Shown here: positions 24,880 to 33,078 of the stretch, piece after piece
How the letters are laid out: each line of letters starts with the position of its first letter
Numbering within the stretch: the stretch's first letter is position 1
Source: Alphaproteobacteria bacterium
GTDB lineage: Bacteria > Pseudomonadota > Alphaproteobacteria > Micavibrionales > Micavibrionaceae
Direction: 5' to 3'
Assembly: GCA_016757515.1 (NCBI GenBank)
Contig: JAERIN010000011.1
Coordinates: 1-38,916 of the forward strand
Length of the DNA: 38,916 bases
Translations under genes and position numbers: made by a program
The notes under the pieces: generated by a model
Told to the model about the DNA's origin: nothing
The model's input: only the letters and a program-made list of their open reading frames with translations
The model's database searches: none

Positions 24880-25482
24880 ATGCACCTACCACCTAAAGCC
24901 TTCTACCTCATCCGCCACGGGCAGAGCACGGCCAACGCCCAGAAGTGCGCGGCGGGCGGGGGGCTGGACGCGCCCCTGACGGACGAGGGGCGGGCCCAGG
25001 CTGCGGCCGCGGCGGCGCTCCTGCGGGGTCTGGAGCCCCGACCGGGGGCGGTCGTGCACTCCCCCATGATCCGTGCGCGGGACACGGCCGCGCCCCTGGC
25101 CGCCGCGCTTGGCCTGGCCCTACACCCCGTGGAGGACCTGCGCGAGCACCGCGTGGGCGCGTGGGAGGGCATGGCCTATGACGCGTTCCGCCCCCTGTGG
25201 GCCAGCGGTGCCACGCCCCCCGGCGGGGAGTCCCACGCGGATTTTGGCTATCGTGTGCGCGCGGCGCTTGGCGCAGTTCTGACACAGTTTGACACACCAC
25301 TTGTGGTCAGCCACGGCGGGGTCTTTCGCGCCCTGGGTGCTCTCTATAGCATTGAAATAGCAGGAATCCGAAACGCTACACTGTACCACTTCGCCCCCAT
25401 CGCGGCGGCCTTCCCCTGGCGTGTCACCCTTGTGTCAGAGGCAGGGCCAGAGCGCGCCGCGTTTTGCGGTGATACGGAATGA
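24880..25482 (+). CDS. Histidine phosphatase superfamily protein (phosphoglycerate-mutase-like)
   Basis: 200 residues. The N-terminal YLIRHGQSTAN gives the phosphate-accepting His13 in the RHG motif; HSPMIRARDTAAPLA, DLREHRVGAWEGM and the second catalytic histidine in LVVSHGGVFRAL complete the clade-1 pattern. Such proteins dephosphorylate small phosphometabolites or proteins. The lack of the longer loops of dPGM argues against a true glycolytic mutase, and cobalamin (CobC) or general phosphatase roles remain open. It follows nadX by four bases and converges on rdgB with only four bases between the two stops. Confidence 0.86.
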   Translation: MHLPPKAFYLIRHGQSTANAQKCAAGGGLDAPLTDEGRAQAAAAAALLRGLEPRPGAVVHSPMIRARDTAAPLAAALGLALHPVEDLREHRVGAWEGMAYDAFRPLWASGATPPGGESHADFGYRVRAALGAVLTQFDTPLVVSHGGVFRALGALYSIEIAGIRNATLYHFAPIAAAFPWRVTLVSEAGPERAAFCGDTE

Positions 25483-25486
25483 CGCA

Positions 25487-26083
25487 CTATGACCCGTCTT
25501 GGCGCAGCTCTGAAGCTGCCAGGGCTGCGAACGCGCGTGCGCGGTGGCTGATGGTGTCCTTCTCGGCGGGCCCCATTTCGGCGAAGGTGCGGGTGTCCCC
25601 GACGGGCACGAAGATGGGGTCATAGCCGAAGCCCTGCTCCCCGCGCGGAGGAAACGTCAGGGTGCCATCTACGCGCCCCTCAAACACCCGGCACCGCCCG
25701 TCGGGCCAGGCCAGAGCCAGAGCACAGATGAACGCGGCGGCGCGGTCTGTCTGGCTGATGAGAGCCTTCTCCAGCCGGCGCATGGCGTGGGCGAAGTCTC
25801 GCCCCGCGGACGTCTCGGCCCAGCGCGCGGAGTGTACGCCCGGCGCGCCGCCAAGCGCCGCCACGCACAGGCCGCTGTCGTCCGCGAGGGCGGGCAGGCC
25901 GCTCTTCCGCGCGGCCGCCAGGGCCTTTAGCCGCGCGTTCCCGGCGAAGCTTGTTTCTGTCTCCTCCGGTTCAGGTAGGCCCAGCTCCCCCGCAGACACG
26001 CACGCCACGCCGTATGGGGCCAGCAGCGCGGCCATCTCTGACGCCTTGCCCGGGTTGTGCGTGGCCAGGACAACGCGCTCCAT
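25487..26083 (-). CDS. rdgB: XTP/dITP diphosphatase (non-canonical purine NTP pyrophosphatase)
   Basis: 198 residues. [18 protein letters not shown] at the start, [19 protein letters not shown] and [19 protein letters not shown] are the classical HAM1/RdgB motifs; the enzyme removes dITP and XTP from the nucleotide pool. Its ATG shares the A of the gpsA stop (TGATG, 26085-26081), showing translational coupling to gpsA, and fixes the start at 26083 instead of the GTG at 26086. The alphaproteobacterial partner hemW seen downstream in many genomes is not present here. Confidence 0.95.
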   Translation of the reverse strand: MERVVLATHNPGKASEMAALLAPYGVACVSAGELGLPEPEETETSFAGNARLKALAAARKSGLPALADDSGLCVAALGGAPGVHSARWAETSAGRDFAHAMRRLEKALISQTDRAAAFICALALAWPDGRCRVFEGRVDGTLTFPPRGEQGFGYDPIFVPVGDTRTFAEMGPAEKDTISHRARAFAALAASELRQDGS

Positions 26084-27075
26084 CACTCCCCCCGCAAGGG
26101 TCGGGCAAGCAGTGCATCCATGGCCTCCTTTACGTCCAGTCGCCCGGCGATAAGAGCCTCCACCGCCGCTGCGATGGGCATGTCCACACCGTGCCTATGC
26201 GCAAGCGTCAGGGCTGCTCCGGCAGCGTGTGCACCCTCCGTCACGGCGGCGCGGCCCTCCAGAACGTCTGCGGCGGCATGCCCCTCGCCCAGAGCGTAAC
26301 CCAGGGAGAAGTTGCGCGATTGGAGGGAGGAGGCTGTGAGCACGAGGTCCCCCACGCCCGCGAGGCCCATGGGGGTGGCTGGGTCTCCCCCGCAGGCAGC
26401 GGCCAGGCGGGCCATCTCCGCCAGGCCGCGGGTGAGGAGGGCAGCGCGCGCGCTCTCGCCTAGGTCACGCCCGGCCACGACGCCGCAGGCGATGGCCACG
26501 ACGTTCTTCAGTGCGCCGGCCAGGGCCACGCCCATCACGTCTGTGGACAGGTATGGGCGGAAGGCAGAGGCGGCCAGGGCGGCCTGGAGTCGCGGGCCGG
26601 CGTTCGGGTCTGCGCAGGCCAAGACCACGGCGGTGGGCAGACCGCGTGCGACCTCCCCCGCGAAGCTGGGTCCGGACAGCACGGCGACCGGCGCGGCGGG
26701 GCAGATTTCTGCGGCGATGGCCGGGAGGAGGACGCCCGTGTCCCGCTCTATGCCCTTTGCGGCCAGGATGAGGGGGGTGTCTGTGGGGCCGATTTTGGTC
26801 AGAAGGTCCCGCGTAGCTTGGGCTGGGGCGGCGAGAACGAGGATGTCTGCGCGGGCCACCGTCTCGGCTAGGTCTGCGGTTGCCTGCACGCCCTCGTGGA
26901 GCAGGACGCCCGGAAGGCGCAGGGTGTTTTCCCGCTCGCGGGCTATGATATCGGCCTGCTCCGGGTCGCAGGCCCAGAGGATCACCTTGCGACGCGCGCT
27001 GGCGTAGAGCTGGGCCAGGGCCGTGCCCCAGGCCCCCGCGCCCAGGATGCCGATGGTGAGGTTCTGTGGGTCCAT
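26083..27075 (-). CDS. gpsA: Glycerol-3-phosphate dehydrogenase [NAD(P)+]
   Basis: 330 residues. The Rossmann motif [26 protein letters not shown], the signature [20 protein letters not shown] and [21 protein letters not shown] (catalytic Lys region) identify GpsA, which reduces dihydroxyacetone phosphate to sn-glycerol-3-phosphate for phospholipid synthesis. It lies 47 bases after rplO on the same strand, with TATATATA at 27081-27088 just before its ATG and GAGGG between. It may therefore be read from the ribosomal transcript, from its own promoter, or from both. Coupled to rdgB. Confidence 0.95.
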   Translation of the reverse strand: MDPQNLTIGILGAGAWGTALAQLYASARRKVILWACDPEQADIIARERENTLRLPGVLLHEGVQATADLAETVARADILVLAAPAQATRDLLTKIGPTDTPLILAAKGIERDTGVLLPAIAAEICPAAPVAVLSGPSFAGEVARGLPTAVVLACADPNAGPRLQAALAASAFRPYLSTDVMGVALAGALKNVVAIACGVVAGRDLGESARAALLTRGLAEMARLAAACGGDPATPMGLAGVGDLVLTASSLQSRNFSLGYALGEGHAAADVLEGRAAVTEGAHAAGAALTLAHRHGVDMPIAAAVEALIAGRLDVKEAMDALLARPLRGE

Positions 27076-27122
27076 CCCTCTATATATACCCGAGGCGTCA
27101 CACCGGTGAAAGTCAGATCGGG

Positions 27123-27662
27123 CTACTGGGTGCTCGCACTGCCCTTCGGCGGTGTGGTGCCCGCACGCTTCTCGCGTCCCGGGTTTTTCACGGGGGCGGG
27201 GGTTTTGTTCAACAGGGTGACGCTCCCGCCCGCGGCCTCCACTGCGGCCTTTGCGGGGCCGGACGCGCCGGTGAGGGTGAGGTTCAGCTTGGCCTTAAGC
27301 TCACCCCCGCCGATGAGGCGCACGCCAGCGCGCACGCGGCGCACGACACCGGCGGCCAGAAGGGCGGCCTCGTCTATGGGGTTCTTGGGGTCCAGGCGCT
27401 CTGCGTCCACGGCGGCCTGGAGCCTGCCCAAGGTGACCTCCGCATGGTGCTTGCGGAAGGGGTTGGTGAAGCCAGATTTTGGCAGGCGGCGGTAGAGCGG
27501 CATCTGCCCGCCCTCAAAGCCGCCAAGCGCCACGCCCTCGCGGGCCTTTTGGCCCTTTTGTCCCCGGCCACAGGTCTTGCCCTTGCCGGAGCCTATGCCC
27601 CTGCCAACGCGCATTTCGTTCTTTTTGGCACCCTCGGCGGGCGCGAGTTCGTTGAGTTTCAT
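27123..27662 (-). CDS. rplO: 50S ribosomal protein L15
   Basis: 179 residues. The start [20 protein letters not shown] and [19 protein letters not shown] followed by [18 protein letters not shown] are the L15 signature. It is about 25 residues longer than usual because of a C-terminal Pro/Lys/Arg extension ([20 protein letters not shown]). L15 lies in the 50S core. In most bacteria secY follows; here the cluster ends and gpsA follows. Confidence 0.96.
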   Translation of the reverse strand: MKLNELAPAEGAKKNEMRVGRGIGSGKGKTCGRGQKGQKAREGVALGGFEGGQMPLYRRLPKSGFTNPFRKHHAEVTLGRLQAAVDAERLDPKNPIDEAALLAAGVVRRVRAGVRLIGGGELKAKLNLTLTGASGPAKAAVEAAGGSVTLLNKTPAPVKNPGREKRAGTTPPKGSASTQ

Positions 27663-27663
27663 A

Positions 27664-27852
27664 TTATTTTTCCTCCACGCGCAGCAGGTGCGCGACCTTC
27701 GCGATCATGCCGCGCACGGCGGGCGTGTCCTCCAGCGTCCGCGTGCGGTGCATCTTGTTCAGGCCCAAGCCCACCAGGGTCGCCCGCTGTGCGGCAAGGC
27801 GATTGATGGGGGAGCCGGTCTGGGTCACCGTCACGGTTTTACGTTTGTTCAT
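27664..27852 (-). CDS. rpmD: 50S ribosomal protein L30
   Basis: 62 residues from ATG 27852, which lies inside the end of rpsE (14-base overlap), consistent with translational coupling. [18 protein letters not shown] and [19 protein letters not shown] match L30, and the length is normal. A longer frame to 27924 runs antisense-free through rpsE in another frame and is not the gene. One base separates its stop from rplO's ATG region. Confidence 0.93.
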   Translation of the reverse strand: MNKRKTVTVTQTGSPINRLAAQRATLVGLGLNKMHRTRTLEDTPAVRGMIAKVAHLLRVEEK

Positions 27853-28396
27853 CGGCCAGCTCCTTTGACTCTCTCCGTCCGGCCAAAATGTCTCCCACGC
27901 GCTTGCCTCGGCGCGCGGCCACAAGGCGGGGGCTTTGCACTTGGCGCAGGGCCGCGAAGGTTGCGTTCACCATGCTGTAGGGGTTGTTGGAGCCCAGAGC
28001 CTTGGCTACCACGTCCTGCACGCCCAGGGCCTCGAAGACGGCGCGCATGGGGCCTCCGGCGATGATCCCTGTCCCGGCCGGGGCTGCGCGCATCATTACA
28101 CGCCCCGCCCCCTCGCGCGCCACGATATCGTGGTGGAGAGTCCGCCCGTCGCGCAGGGGCACGCGGATCATGCTTCTTTTCGCCTGCTCTGTTGCCTTGG
28201 TGATGGCCTCGGGCACCTCGCGCGCCTTGCCGTGCCCATAGCCCACGCGACCGTTGCCGTCCCCCACGACCATGAGGGCCGCAAACCCAAAGCGCCGACC
28301 GCCCTTGACCGTCTTGGCCACGCGGTTGATGCCCACAAGGCGCTCCAGGTACTCTGGCCCCGCGTCCCGCTCGTCTCGTCTTTCGTTCCGTGCCAT
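27839..28396 (-). CDS. rpsE: 30S ribosomal protein S5
   Basis: 185 residues. [19 protein letters not shown] and [19 protein letters not shown] are the S5 double-stranded RNA-binding signature, followed by the C-terminal domain with [18 protein letters not shown] and [16 protein letters not shown]5 helps maintain decoding accuracy and is the spectinomycin-contacting protein. The start ATG 28396 is 12 bases after rplR. The protein ends slightly longer than E. coli's with a charged tail. Confidence 0.96.
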   Translation of the reverse strand: MARNERRDERDAGPEYLERLVGINRVAKTVKGGRRFGFAALMVVGDGNGRVGYGHGKAREVPEAITKATEQAKRSMIRVPLRDGRTLHHDIVAREGAGRVMMRAAPAGTGIIAGGPMRAVFEALGVQDVVAKALGSNNPYSMVNATFAALRQVQSPRLVAARRGKRVGDILAGRRESKELADEQT

Positions 28397-28408
28397 CGGT
28401 CTCTCCCG

Positions 28409-28798
28409 TTAAAAGTTCAGTCCGCCCTCGCGCGCGCCCTCGGCCACCGCGCGCACGCGCCCGTGATAGAGGAAGCGCCCTCGGTCAAACACCACCGCCT
28501 CCACGCCAGCGGCCCGGGCCCGCTCGGCTAGGCGCTTGCCCACCTCGCGCGCAGCCTCCACAGCCCAGCCCTTGCCGGACTCGCGCCCGGCGGGTTCCAG
28601 GGTGCTGGCTGCGGCCAGGGTGCGGCCGGCGAGGTCGTCTATAATCTGCGCATAGATGTGCCGCCCCGTCCGGTGCACAGACAGGCGAGGGCGCACCGGG
28701 CGCCTGGCATTGCGGTCTATGTTCACGCGACGTATGGCACTGCGGGTGCGGAACGCACGCCGCTGCGCCGGTTTGGTTCTTGCGTGCGTCTGAGCCAT
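28409..28798 (-). CDS. rplR: 50S ribosomal protein L18
   Basis: 129 residues. [20 protein letters not shown] and [20 protein letters not shown] are the L18 motifs; it binds 5S rRNA. The N-terminus is basic ([20 protein letters not shown]) and somewhat longer than usual. Its ATG overlaps the rplF stop (TAATG at 28800-28796), so both are coupled. Confidence 0.95.
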   Translation of the reverse strand: MAQTHARTKPAQRRAFRTRSAIRRVNIDRNARRPVRPRLSVHRTGRHIYAQIIDDLAGRTLAAASTLEPAGRESGKGWAVEAAREVGKRLAERARAAGVEAVVFDRGRFLYHGRVRAVAEGAREGGLNF

Positions 28799-29331
28799 TA
28801 TTTTTTCTTCCCTTCCTTCCGCACGATGTGCTCGCCGGCGTAGCGTATGCCCTTGCCCTTGTACGGCTCTGGTTTGCGCAGCGCGCGTATCTCGGCCGCG
28901 ACCTGGCCCACCTGCTGCTTGTCAATGCCGGTGAGGGTGATGGCGGTCTGCTTGTCCACCTCCACATTCACCTCCTTGGGCACGCTGTAGCGCACCTCGT
29001 GCGAGAAGCCCAGGGAGAAGGTCAGGTTCTGCCCTTGTTGGTTCGCGCGGTAGCCGACGCCGTGGATCTCCAGCTTTTTGGTGTAGCCCTGGGTCACGCC
29101 CTCAACCAGGTTGGCCACCAGAGTGCGCATCGTGGGCCAGATCTGCCGGGCGAAGGGGGTCGTGCCCCGCGGGCCCAGGACAATCTGTCCGTCCTTGAGG
29201 GCCACGGACACGTCGTCGTGCACGCGCACGCCAAGCTGGCCCAGCTTGCCCTTTACGGACACGTCCTGCCCGTCCACCTTGGCCTCCACCCCATCGGGGA
29301 TCGCCACCGGGTTTTTACCTATGCGTGACAT
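28798..29331 (-). CDS. rplF: 50S ribosomal protein L6
   Basis: 177 residues, the usual length. [38 protein letters not shown] and the C-terminal signature [18 protein letters not shown] identify L6, which contacts the sarcin-ricin loop. No good Shine-Dalgarno lies in the 11 bases after the preceding non-ribosomal gene, where GGTTTTTGAATT is seen. Its translation may depend on coupling to that gene. Confidence 0.96.
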   Translation of the reverse strand: MSRIGKNPVAIPDGVEAKVDGQDVSVKGKLGQLGVRVHDDVSVALKDGQIVLGPRGTTPFARQIWPTMRTLVANLVEGVTQGYTKKLEIHGVGYRANQQGQNLTFSLGFSHEVRYSVPKEVNVEVDKQTAITLTGIDKQQVGQVAAEIRALRKPEPYKGKGIRYAGEHIVRKEGKKK

Positions 29332-29342
29332 AATTCAAAAAC

Positions 29343-29759
29343 CTACTCCGCTTTGCCTGAGTACCACTTTATATCTGTAATCTCTGGTTCTTCGTGTAAT
29401 ATCTGCTTAATCATATCGAGTAGCGGACGGGCCTTGTCTATGCTGGGCTTTTTCCTGCCGAACCAGCCCCGAGCAAGAGGCACAACAAAACACATCCACT
29501 CATCATCCAAAACTTTACCCTCAGGTCCTCCATCCATATTACCACAGCAAATGTGAAATTCTTCACCTTCTTGTGTCTGATAACATAATAACCATCCCCA
29601 GTCTTCGTGTTGAGGGTACGAAGTCACAATGCCCCTGTCAGAAAGATTCCTACACAACCAGAAAGCCAGTTCTGCCCCATATCTGCCCGGATTAACCTGA
29701 GATGCTTCAGGCAGAAAAGGCCTAAACAAGCCTGATTTAAACTCTACTTCCGTCTCCAT
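29343..29759 (-). CDS. Non-ribosomal hypothetical protein inserted between rpsH and rplF
   Basis: 138 residues, starting two bases after the rpsH stop and ending 11 bases before rplF, on the same strand. It is rich in Trp and Cys: ELAFWLCRNLSDRGIVTSYP, HEDWGWLLCYQTQEGEEFHI, CCGNMDGG and ARGWFGRKKPSIDKA. No signal peptide or membrane segment. The regular arrangement, with a short N-terminal beta-lead, a helix, and a W/C core, looks like a folded small cytosolic protein, and the motif set reminds me of scattered proteobacterial conserved hypotheticals, but I cannot name a family. Codons are more AT-rich than those of rpsH and rplF on either side, which suggests a foreign origin. Confidence 0.82.
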   Translation of the reverse strand: METEVEFKSGLFRPFLPEASQVNPGRYGAELAFWLCRNLSDRGIVTSYPQHEDWGWLLCYQTQEGEEFHICCGNMDGGPEGKVLDDEWMCFVVPLARGWFGRKKPSIDKARPLLDMIKQILHEEPEITDIKWYSGKAE

Positions 29760-29761
29760 CT

Positions 29762-30160
29762 TTAATACACCCTACACAGCACTTCCCCGCCGACGTTGGC
29801 CTCCCGCGCGGCGCGGTCGGTCAAAATCCCGCGGGGGGTGGACACGAGTAGGACGCCCAGGCCGTTGTAGAACCTGGGCATGTCCTTAACCTTCTTATAC
29901 ACGCGGCGGCCGGGCTTGGACACGCGGTCTATCTGCCGGATGGCGCCCGCGCCGTCGGTGTACTTCAATTGGATTTCCAGCACGGCCTTGTTCCCGGGCA
30001 GGTCCTTTTTCACAAAGCCCCGGATGTACCCCTCGGCCTTCAGGGCGACGAGGACGGCTTCGCGCAGGGTGGACCAGGGGCAGACCACGACGGACAGACG
30101 GGCCATCTGCCCGTTCCGGATGCGGGTGAGCATGTCGCCAAGGGGGTCGGATAGTGCCAT
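29762..30160 (-). CDS. rpsH: 30S ribosomal protein S8
   Basis: 132 residues from ATG 30160, eight bases after rpsN with an AGGAGG-like sequence in between. LSDPLGDMLTRIRNGQMAR at the start and the C-terminal signature GLGVLLVSTPRGILTDRAA identify S8, a primary 16S binder and, in E. coli, the repressor of the spc operon. Length is normal. Confidence 0.95.
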   Translation of the reverse strand: MALSDPLGDMLTRIRNGQMARLSVVVCPWSTLREAVLVALKAEGYIRGFVKKDLPGNKAVLEIQLKYTDGAGAIRQIDRVSKPGRRVYKKVKDMPRFYNGLGVLLVSTPRGILTDRAAREANVGGEVLCRVY

Positions 30161-30168
30161 TTGTCCTC

Positions 30169-30474
30169 CTACCAACTAGACTTCGTCACGCCGGGGAGCT
30201 GCCCCAGCTGCGCCAGATCCCGTATCGCGATGCGCGACAGGCCAAACTTGCGGTAGTATGCGCGCGGCCGCCCGGTCAGGCCACAGCGGTTGCGCACCCG
30301 CGTCTTGGATGAGTTTCGGGGCAGGTCCGCCAGGGCCAGCATGGCTTGGAACCGCTCGCCCGCGGGCTTACTCATGTCTTTCATCGTGGCCTTCAGGGCC
30401 GCGCGCCTGGCCGCATACTTCGCCACCAGCTTGCGCCGCTTTTTGTCCCGCTCAACCATGCTTACCTTGGCCAT
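30169..30474 (-). CDS. rpsN: 30S ribosomal protein S14 (zinc-free, long type)
   Basis: 101 residues. The long form without Cxx[20 protein letters not shown] at the start and [20 protein letters not shown] plus TKSSW at the end. Typical of proteobacteria. Nine bases after rplE with a GGAGAG before the ATG. Confidence 0.96.
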   Translation of the reverse strand: MAKVSMVERDKKRRKLVAKYAARRAALKATMKDMSKPAGERFQAMLALADLPRNSSKTRVRNRCGLTGRPRAYYRKFGLSRIAIRDLAQLGQLPGVTKSSW

Positions 30475-30483
30475 TGTGCTCTC

Positions 30484-31026
30484 CTACTTCCGAAACGGCA
30501 GCTTAAACCCGGCCAGGAGGTCCCGCGCCTCCGTGTCCGTCCGGGCTGTGGTGCAGATCACCACGTCCATGCCCCGGATTTTTTCCACCTTGTCGTAGTC
30601 AATCTCCGGGAAAATAATGTGCTCCTCAATCCCCAGGGCATAGTTCCCACGCCCGTCAAAGGCCTTGGGGCTCAGGCCGCGGAAGTCCCGCACGCGGGGA
30701 AGGGCGATGGTGATAAGCCGGTCCAAAAACTCGTACATCCGCGCGCCGCGCAGCGTGACCTTGGTGCCGATGGCCATGCCTTCGCGGATTTTGAACGAGG
30801 CGTTGGACTTACGGGCCTTTGTGATCACAGGCTTTTGCCCGGCGATGAGGCCCAGGTCGTTCGCGGCGGCGGTGATGAACTTCCGGTCTGTGGTCGCCTC
30901 GCCCACGCCCATGTTCAGGACGATTTTGGTCAGGCGCGGCACTGCGTGCGGATTCGCGTACCCGTGTGCCTTGGTCAGCGCGGGGGCAATCTCTTGTTCG
31001 TAAAGGTTTTTATAGCGCGGTTGCAT
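30484..31026 (-). CDS. rplE: 50S ribosomal protein L5
   Basis: 180 residues. [20 protein letters not shown] and the C-terminal [20 protein letters not shown] with [20 protein letters not shown] are the L5 signatures; L5 binds 5S rRNA in the central protuberance. Normal length. It is separated from rplX by 90 bases that hold a REP-like palindrome, an unusual gap in this operon. Confidence 0.96.
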   Translation of the reverse strand: MQPRYKNLYEQEIAPALTKAHGYANPHAVPRLTKIVLNMGVGEATTDRKFITAAANDLGLIAGQKPVITKARKSNASFKIREGMAIGTKVTLRGARMYEFLDRLITIALPRVRDFRGLSPKAFDGRGNYALGIEEHIIFPEIDYDKVEKIRGMDVVICTTARTDTEARDLLAGFKLPFRK

Positions 31027-31040
31027 TATCTTTGGTTCCT

Positions 31041-31115
31041 TGTCATTCCGGCGTATGCCGAAATTAGGGGTTTATCCTTTTGCTCCTCGGTCCCGGCTTT
31101 CGCTGGGGCGACATT
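31041..31115. repeat. REP-like palindromic element between rplX and rplE
   Basis: The ends are imperfect inverted repeats: TGTCATTCCGGCG (31041-31053) against CGCTGGGGCGACA (31101-31113). Each end also has its own small hairpin (CCGGCGTATGCCG; CCCGGCTTTCGCTGGGG). One plus-strand frame reads [10 protein letters not shown] and then VPAFAGAT, the typical spurious translation of the widespread proteobacterial TCATTCC-type repeat. Only one copy is seen in the window. It lies in the transcribed region of the spc operon, so its RNA will carry these hairpins. Confidence 0.7.
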
Positions 31116-31116
31116 C

Positions 31117-31437
31117 TTACAGCGTCTCTCCTGATTTCTTGGCCACCCGGACTTTTTTTTCATCTTTTAGCACTGTGTACCCCACCCGCGTGGGCGCACC
31201 CGTTTTGGGGTCGGCGAGGGCGACGTTCGAGATATGCAAGGGGCGCTCCACGCGTTCGATCCCCCCCGGGCCTTTTTGCGAGGGCTTTACGTGCTTTGTG
31301 GCGATGTTCACCCCGGCCACGACCACGCGCCGCTCCGTCGGCAGGACGCGCAGGACTTCGCCTCGGGCCCCCCGGTCCTTCCCGGTCAGGATCACGACCT
31401 GGTCGCCCTTTTTGATCTTGCACTTCGCGCGGCTCAT
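31117..31437 (-). CDS. rplX: 50S ribosomal protein L24
   Basis: 106 residues. [20 protein letters not shown] is the KOW motif of L24, and [19 protein letters not shown] follows as expected. L24 starts 50S assembly. The ATG 31437 overlaps the rplN stop (ATGA, 31437-31434). Normal length. Confidence 0.96.
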   Translation of the reverse strand: MSRAKCKIKKGDQVVILTGKDRGARGEVLRVLPTERRVVVAGVNIATKHVKPSQKGPGGIERVERPLHISNVALADPKTGAPTRVGYTVLKDEKKVRVAKKSGETL

Positions 31438-31802
31438 AGTACTTCCCCAGCCAAAGAAATAATCTTCGTATACCCCTTACCGCGTAGCTCTCGCGTCACG
31501 GGGCCAAAGATACGGGTGCCCACGGGCTCTCCCTGGCCGGTGATGAGCACGCAGGCGTTTGTGTCAAAGCGTATGGTCTCTCCGCTGGGGCGGTTCAGGC
31601 CCTTGGTTGTTCGGACGATAAGGGCGCGGCGGACGTCGCCCTTTTTGACGCGGGTGCGGGGCAAGGCCTCCTTCACCGTGACGACCACGACATCGCCGAT
31701 ACCGGCCGTACGCCGCTTAGAGCCGCCGAGCACCTTGATGCACTGCACCTCCTTCGCGCCGGAGTTATCGGCCACCAGCATGCGGGACTGCATTTGGATC
31801 AT
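31434..31802 (-). CDS. rplN: 50S ribosomal protein L14
   Basis: 122 residues from ATG 31802. [40 protein letters not shown] and [13 protein letters not shown] are the L14 pattern, and the length is the exact family length. It overlaps the rpsQ stop by four bases (ATGA), so the longer frame to 31856 is discounted. Confidence 0.97.
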   Translation of the reverse strand: MIQMQSRMLVADNSGAKEVQCIKVLGGSKRRTAGIGDVVVVTVKEALPRTRVKKGDVRRALIVRTTKGLNRPSGETIRFDTNACVLITGQGEPVGTRIFGPVTRELRGKGYTKIISLAGEVL

Positions 31803-32038
31803 GACGCGTCCTCCGCCAAAACGGTCCACCGCTTGGTCTTGGATATGGGCGCGCACTCAACAATGCGCACGCGCTGGCCCTGTTGGCAGGCGTTGCCTGC
31901 GTCGTGTGCAGCGTATCTTTTGCTGCGCTTGACGTATTTTTTGTAGATCGGGTGCATGAAGCGCCGCTCGACCAGGACCGTCACGGTCTTGTCGGTCTTG
32001 GTGCTCACCACCTGGCCCTCCAGAATGCGCTTAGGCAT
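31799..32038 (-). CDS. rpsQ: 30S ribosomal protein S17
   Basis: 79 residues. [20 protein letters not shown] and the motif [19 protein letters not shown] identify S17. It starts six bases after a non-ribosomal gene, and the GGAG of that gene's last sense codon serves as its ribosome-binding site. Confidence 0.96.
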   Translation of the reverse strand: MPKRILEGQVVSTKTDKTVTVLVERRFMHPIYKKYVKRSKRYAAHDAGNACQQGQRVRIVECAPISKTKRWTVLAEDAS

Positions 32039-32044
32039 ATCAAC

Positions 32045-32386
32045 TTACTCCACGTCTTCCACAAAAATATATGAATCTTTTACAAAGGACAGACGATACA
32101 CTTCCCCGTCTTTAAAGAAATGAACAATCTCCAAAATCTCGCCGGGAGAATCTCTCTTTTCCAAGGCAATAGATCTTTCTCCGCTCTCAACCTCAACATA
32201 AGGCACGAGCGTCACCAAGAAACCGCTCCTGCGGACAGGTTGTTTGCCGTCCACACTCATAACCTTGTATCCGGTGTCCGACTCAGACTTAACCGCGACG
32301 TCATTTATAAAGGCAGCCGCATACGTTGCGCCCCCAAAAAATAAAAAGGACATAAAAAACAAAAGAGCAAGAGGGTATCTTGGCAT
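32045..32386 (-). CDS. Non-ribosomal secreted protein inserted between rpmC and rpsQ
   Basis: 113 residues. Start at ATG 32386, which shares its A with the rpmC stop (TGATG), so translation is coupled to rpmC. Residues 1-24 (PRYPLALLFFMSFLFFGGAT) form a strong signal peptide with an AXA-like cleavage region near YAAA, so the mature part of about 88 residues should be periplasmic or exported. The mature part is acidic and beta-rich (SGFLVTLVPYVEVESGERS, GEVYRLSFVKDSYIFVEDVE). No family is recognised. Codon use is markedly AT-richer than the flanking ribosomal genes, indicating transfer. A secreted protein in this position is unusual. Confidence 0.82.
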   Translation of the reverse strand: MPRYPLALLFFMSFLFFGGATYAAAFINDVAVKSESDTGYKVMSVDGKQPVRRSGFLVTLVPYVEVESGERSIALEKRDSPGEILEIVHFFKDGEVYRLSFVKDSYIFVEDVE

Positions 32387-32577
32387 CACGCGCCCTCCTT
32401 CTGCTGCAAAATGGTCTTAAGCCGCGCGACCTCGCGCCGGGCGCGGCGGATCTCGTGCGTTTTCTCCAGCGTCCCGGTCTGCTTGGCAAAGCGCAGGTTC
32501 ACCTGTTGTTTGCGCAGGTCCAGCAAGGCCGCTTTCAGCGATGCCGGGTCCTTGGTTTTCATTTCCGCCGCGTCCAT
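32386..32577 (-). CDS. rpmC: 50S ribosomal protein L29
   Basis: 63 residues. KTKDPASLKAALLDLRKQQV and QTGTLEKTHEIRRARREVAR are the L29 helices and the signature. The ATG at 32577 directly follows the rplP stop; an internal ATG at 32562 would also fit the family start. Its stop overlaps the next, non-ribosomal gene. Confidence 0.94.
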   Translation of the reverse strand: MDAAEMKTKDPASLKAALLDLRKQQVNLRFAKQTGTLEKTHEIRRARREVARLKTILQQKEGA

Positions 32578-33009
32578 CTACGTCGCCCCCCCGCTTGCGC
32601 GGCCCACGCGGGCCACGAACTTCGCCTTTATGGGCAGCTTGGACGCCGCCAGGGCCAGGGCCTCGCGCGCCACGGGCTCCGCGACGCCCTCCATCTCAAA
32701 CATGATGCGCCCCGGCTTCACGCGGCAGGCCCAAAACTCCACGGAGCCCTTGCCCTTCCCCTGCCGGACCTCCAGGGGCTTTTTGGTCACGGGCACGTCG
32801 GGGAAAATACGTATCCACACCTTCCCCTGCCGCTTGATGTGCCGAGTCATGGCCCGCCGGGCGGCCTCAATCTGACGCGCCGTCACGCGCTCGGGCTCCA
32901 GGGCCTTCAGGCCAAAGGACCCAAAGGCCAGGTCCGTGCCACCCTTCGCCGCGCCGTGGATGCGGCCCTTATGCTGCTTCCTGAACTTGGTCTTCTTCGG
33001 CGAGAGCAT
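32578..33009 (-). CDS. rplP: 50S ribosomal protein L16
   Basis: 143 residues. [40 protein letters not shown] and [21 protein letters not shown] are the L16 signatures; L16 shapes the peptidyl transferase centre. It is separated from rpsC by 763 bases holding an opposite-strand gene, where L16 normally follows S3 immediately. No Shine-Dalgarno precedes ATG 33009; instead TAGGAT lies seven bases before it, next to a minus-strand terminator, so L16 and the following genes are probably transcribed afresh. Confidence 0.96.
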   Translation of the reverse strand: MLSPKKTKFRKQHKGRIHGAAKGGTDLAFGSFGLKALEPERVTARQIEAARRAMTRHIKRQGKVWIRIFPDVPVTKKPLEVRQGKGKGSVEFWACRVKPGRIMFEMEGVAEPVAREALALAASKLPIKAKFVARVGRASGGAT

Positions 33010-33015
33010 CGCTGT

Positions 33016-33021
33016 ATCCTA
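33016..33021 (-). promoter_or_regulatory. -10-like box before rplP, possible leaderless promoter
   Basis: TAGGAT on the minus strand (33021-33016) ends seven bases before the A of the rplP ATG. The -35 region falls in the terminator stem and is not consensus-like. A secondary promoter is needed here if the terminator works. Confidence 0.35.
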
Positions 33022-33024
33022 CAC

Positions 33025-33078
33025 AAAACAAAAACGGCCCGGTGGACGGCCCCCGTTTTCGGGAGAGTTTCCACCGGC
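33025..33078 (-). terminator. Bipartite terminator upstream of rplP
   Basis: On the minus strand, arms GCCGGTGGA (33078-33070) and TCCACCGGGC (33046-33037) pair over nine bases with one bulge, enclosing a CCCG-AAAA-CGGG tetraloop hairpin (33063-33052), followed by TTTTTGTTTT (33034-33025). It would end RNA coming from rpsC before rplP. Confidence 0.7.
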
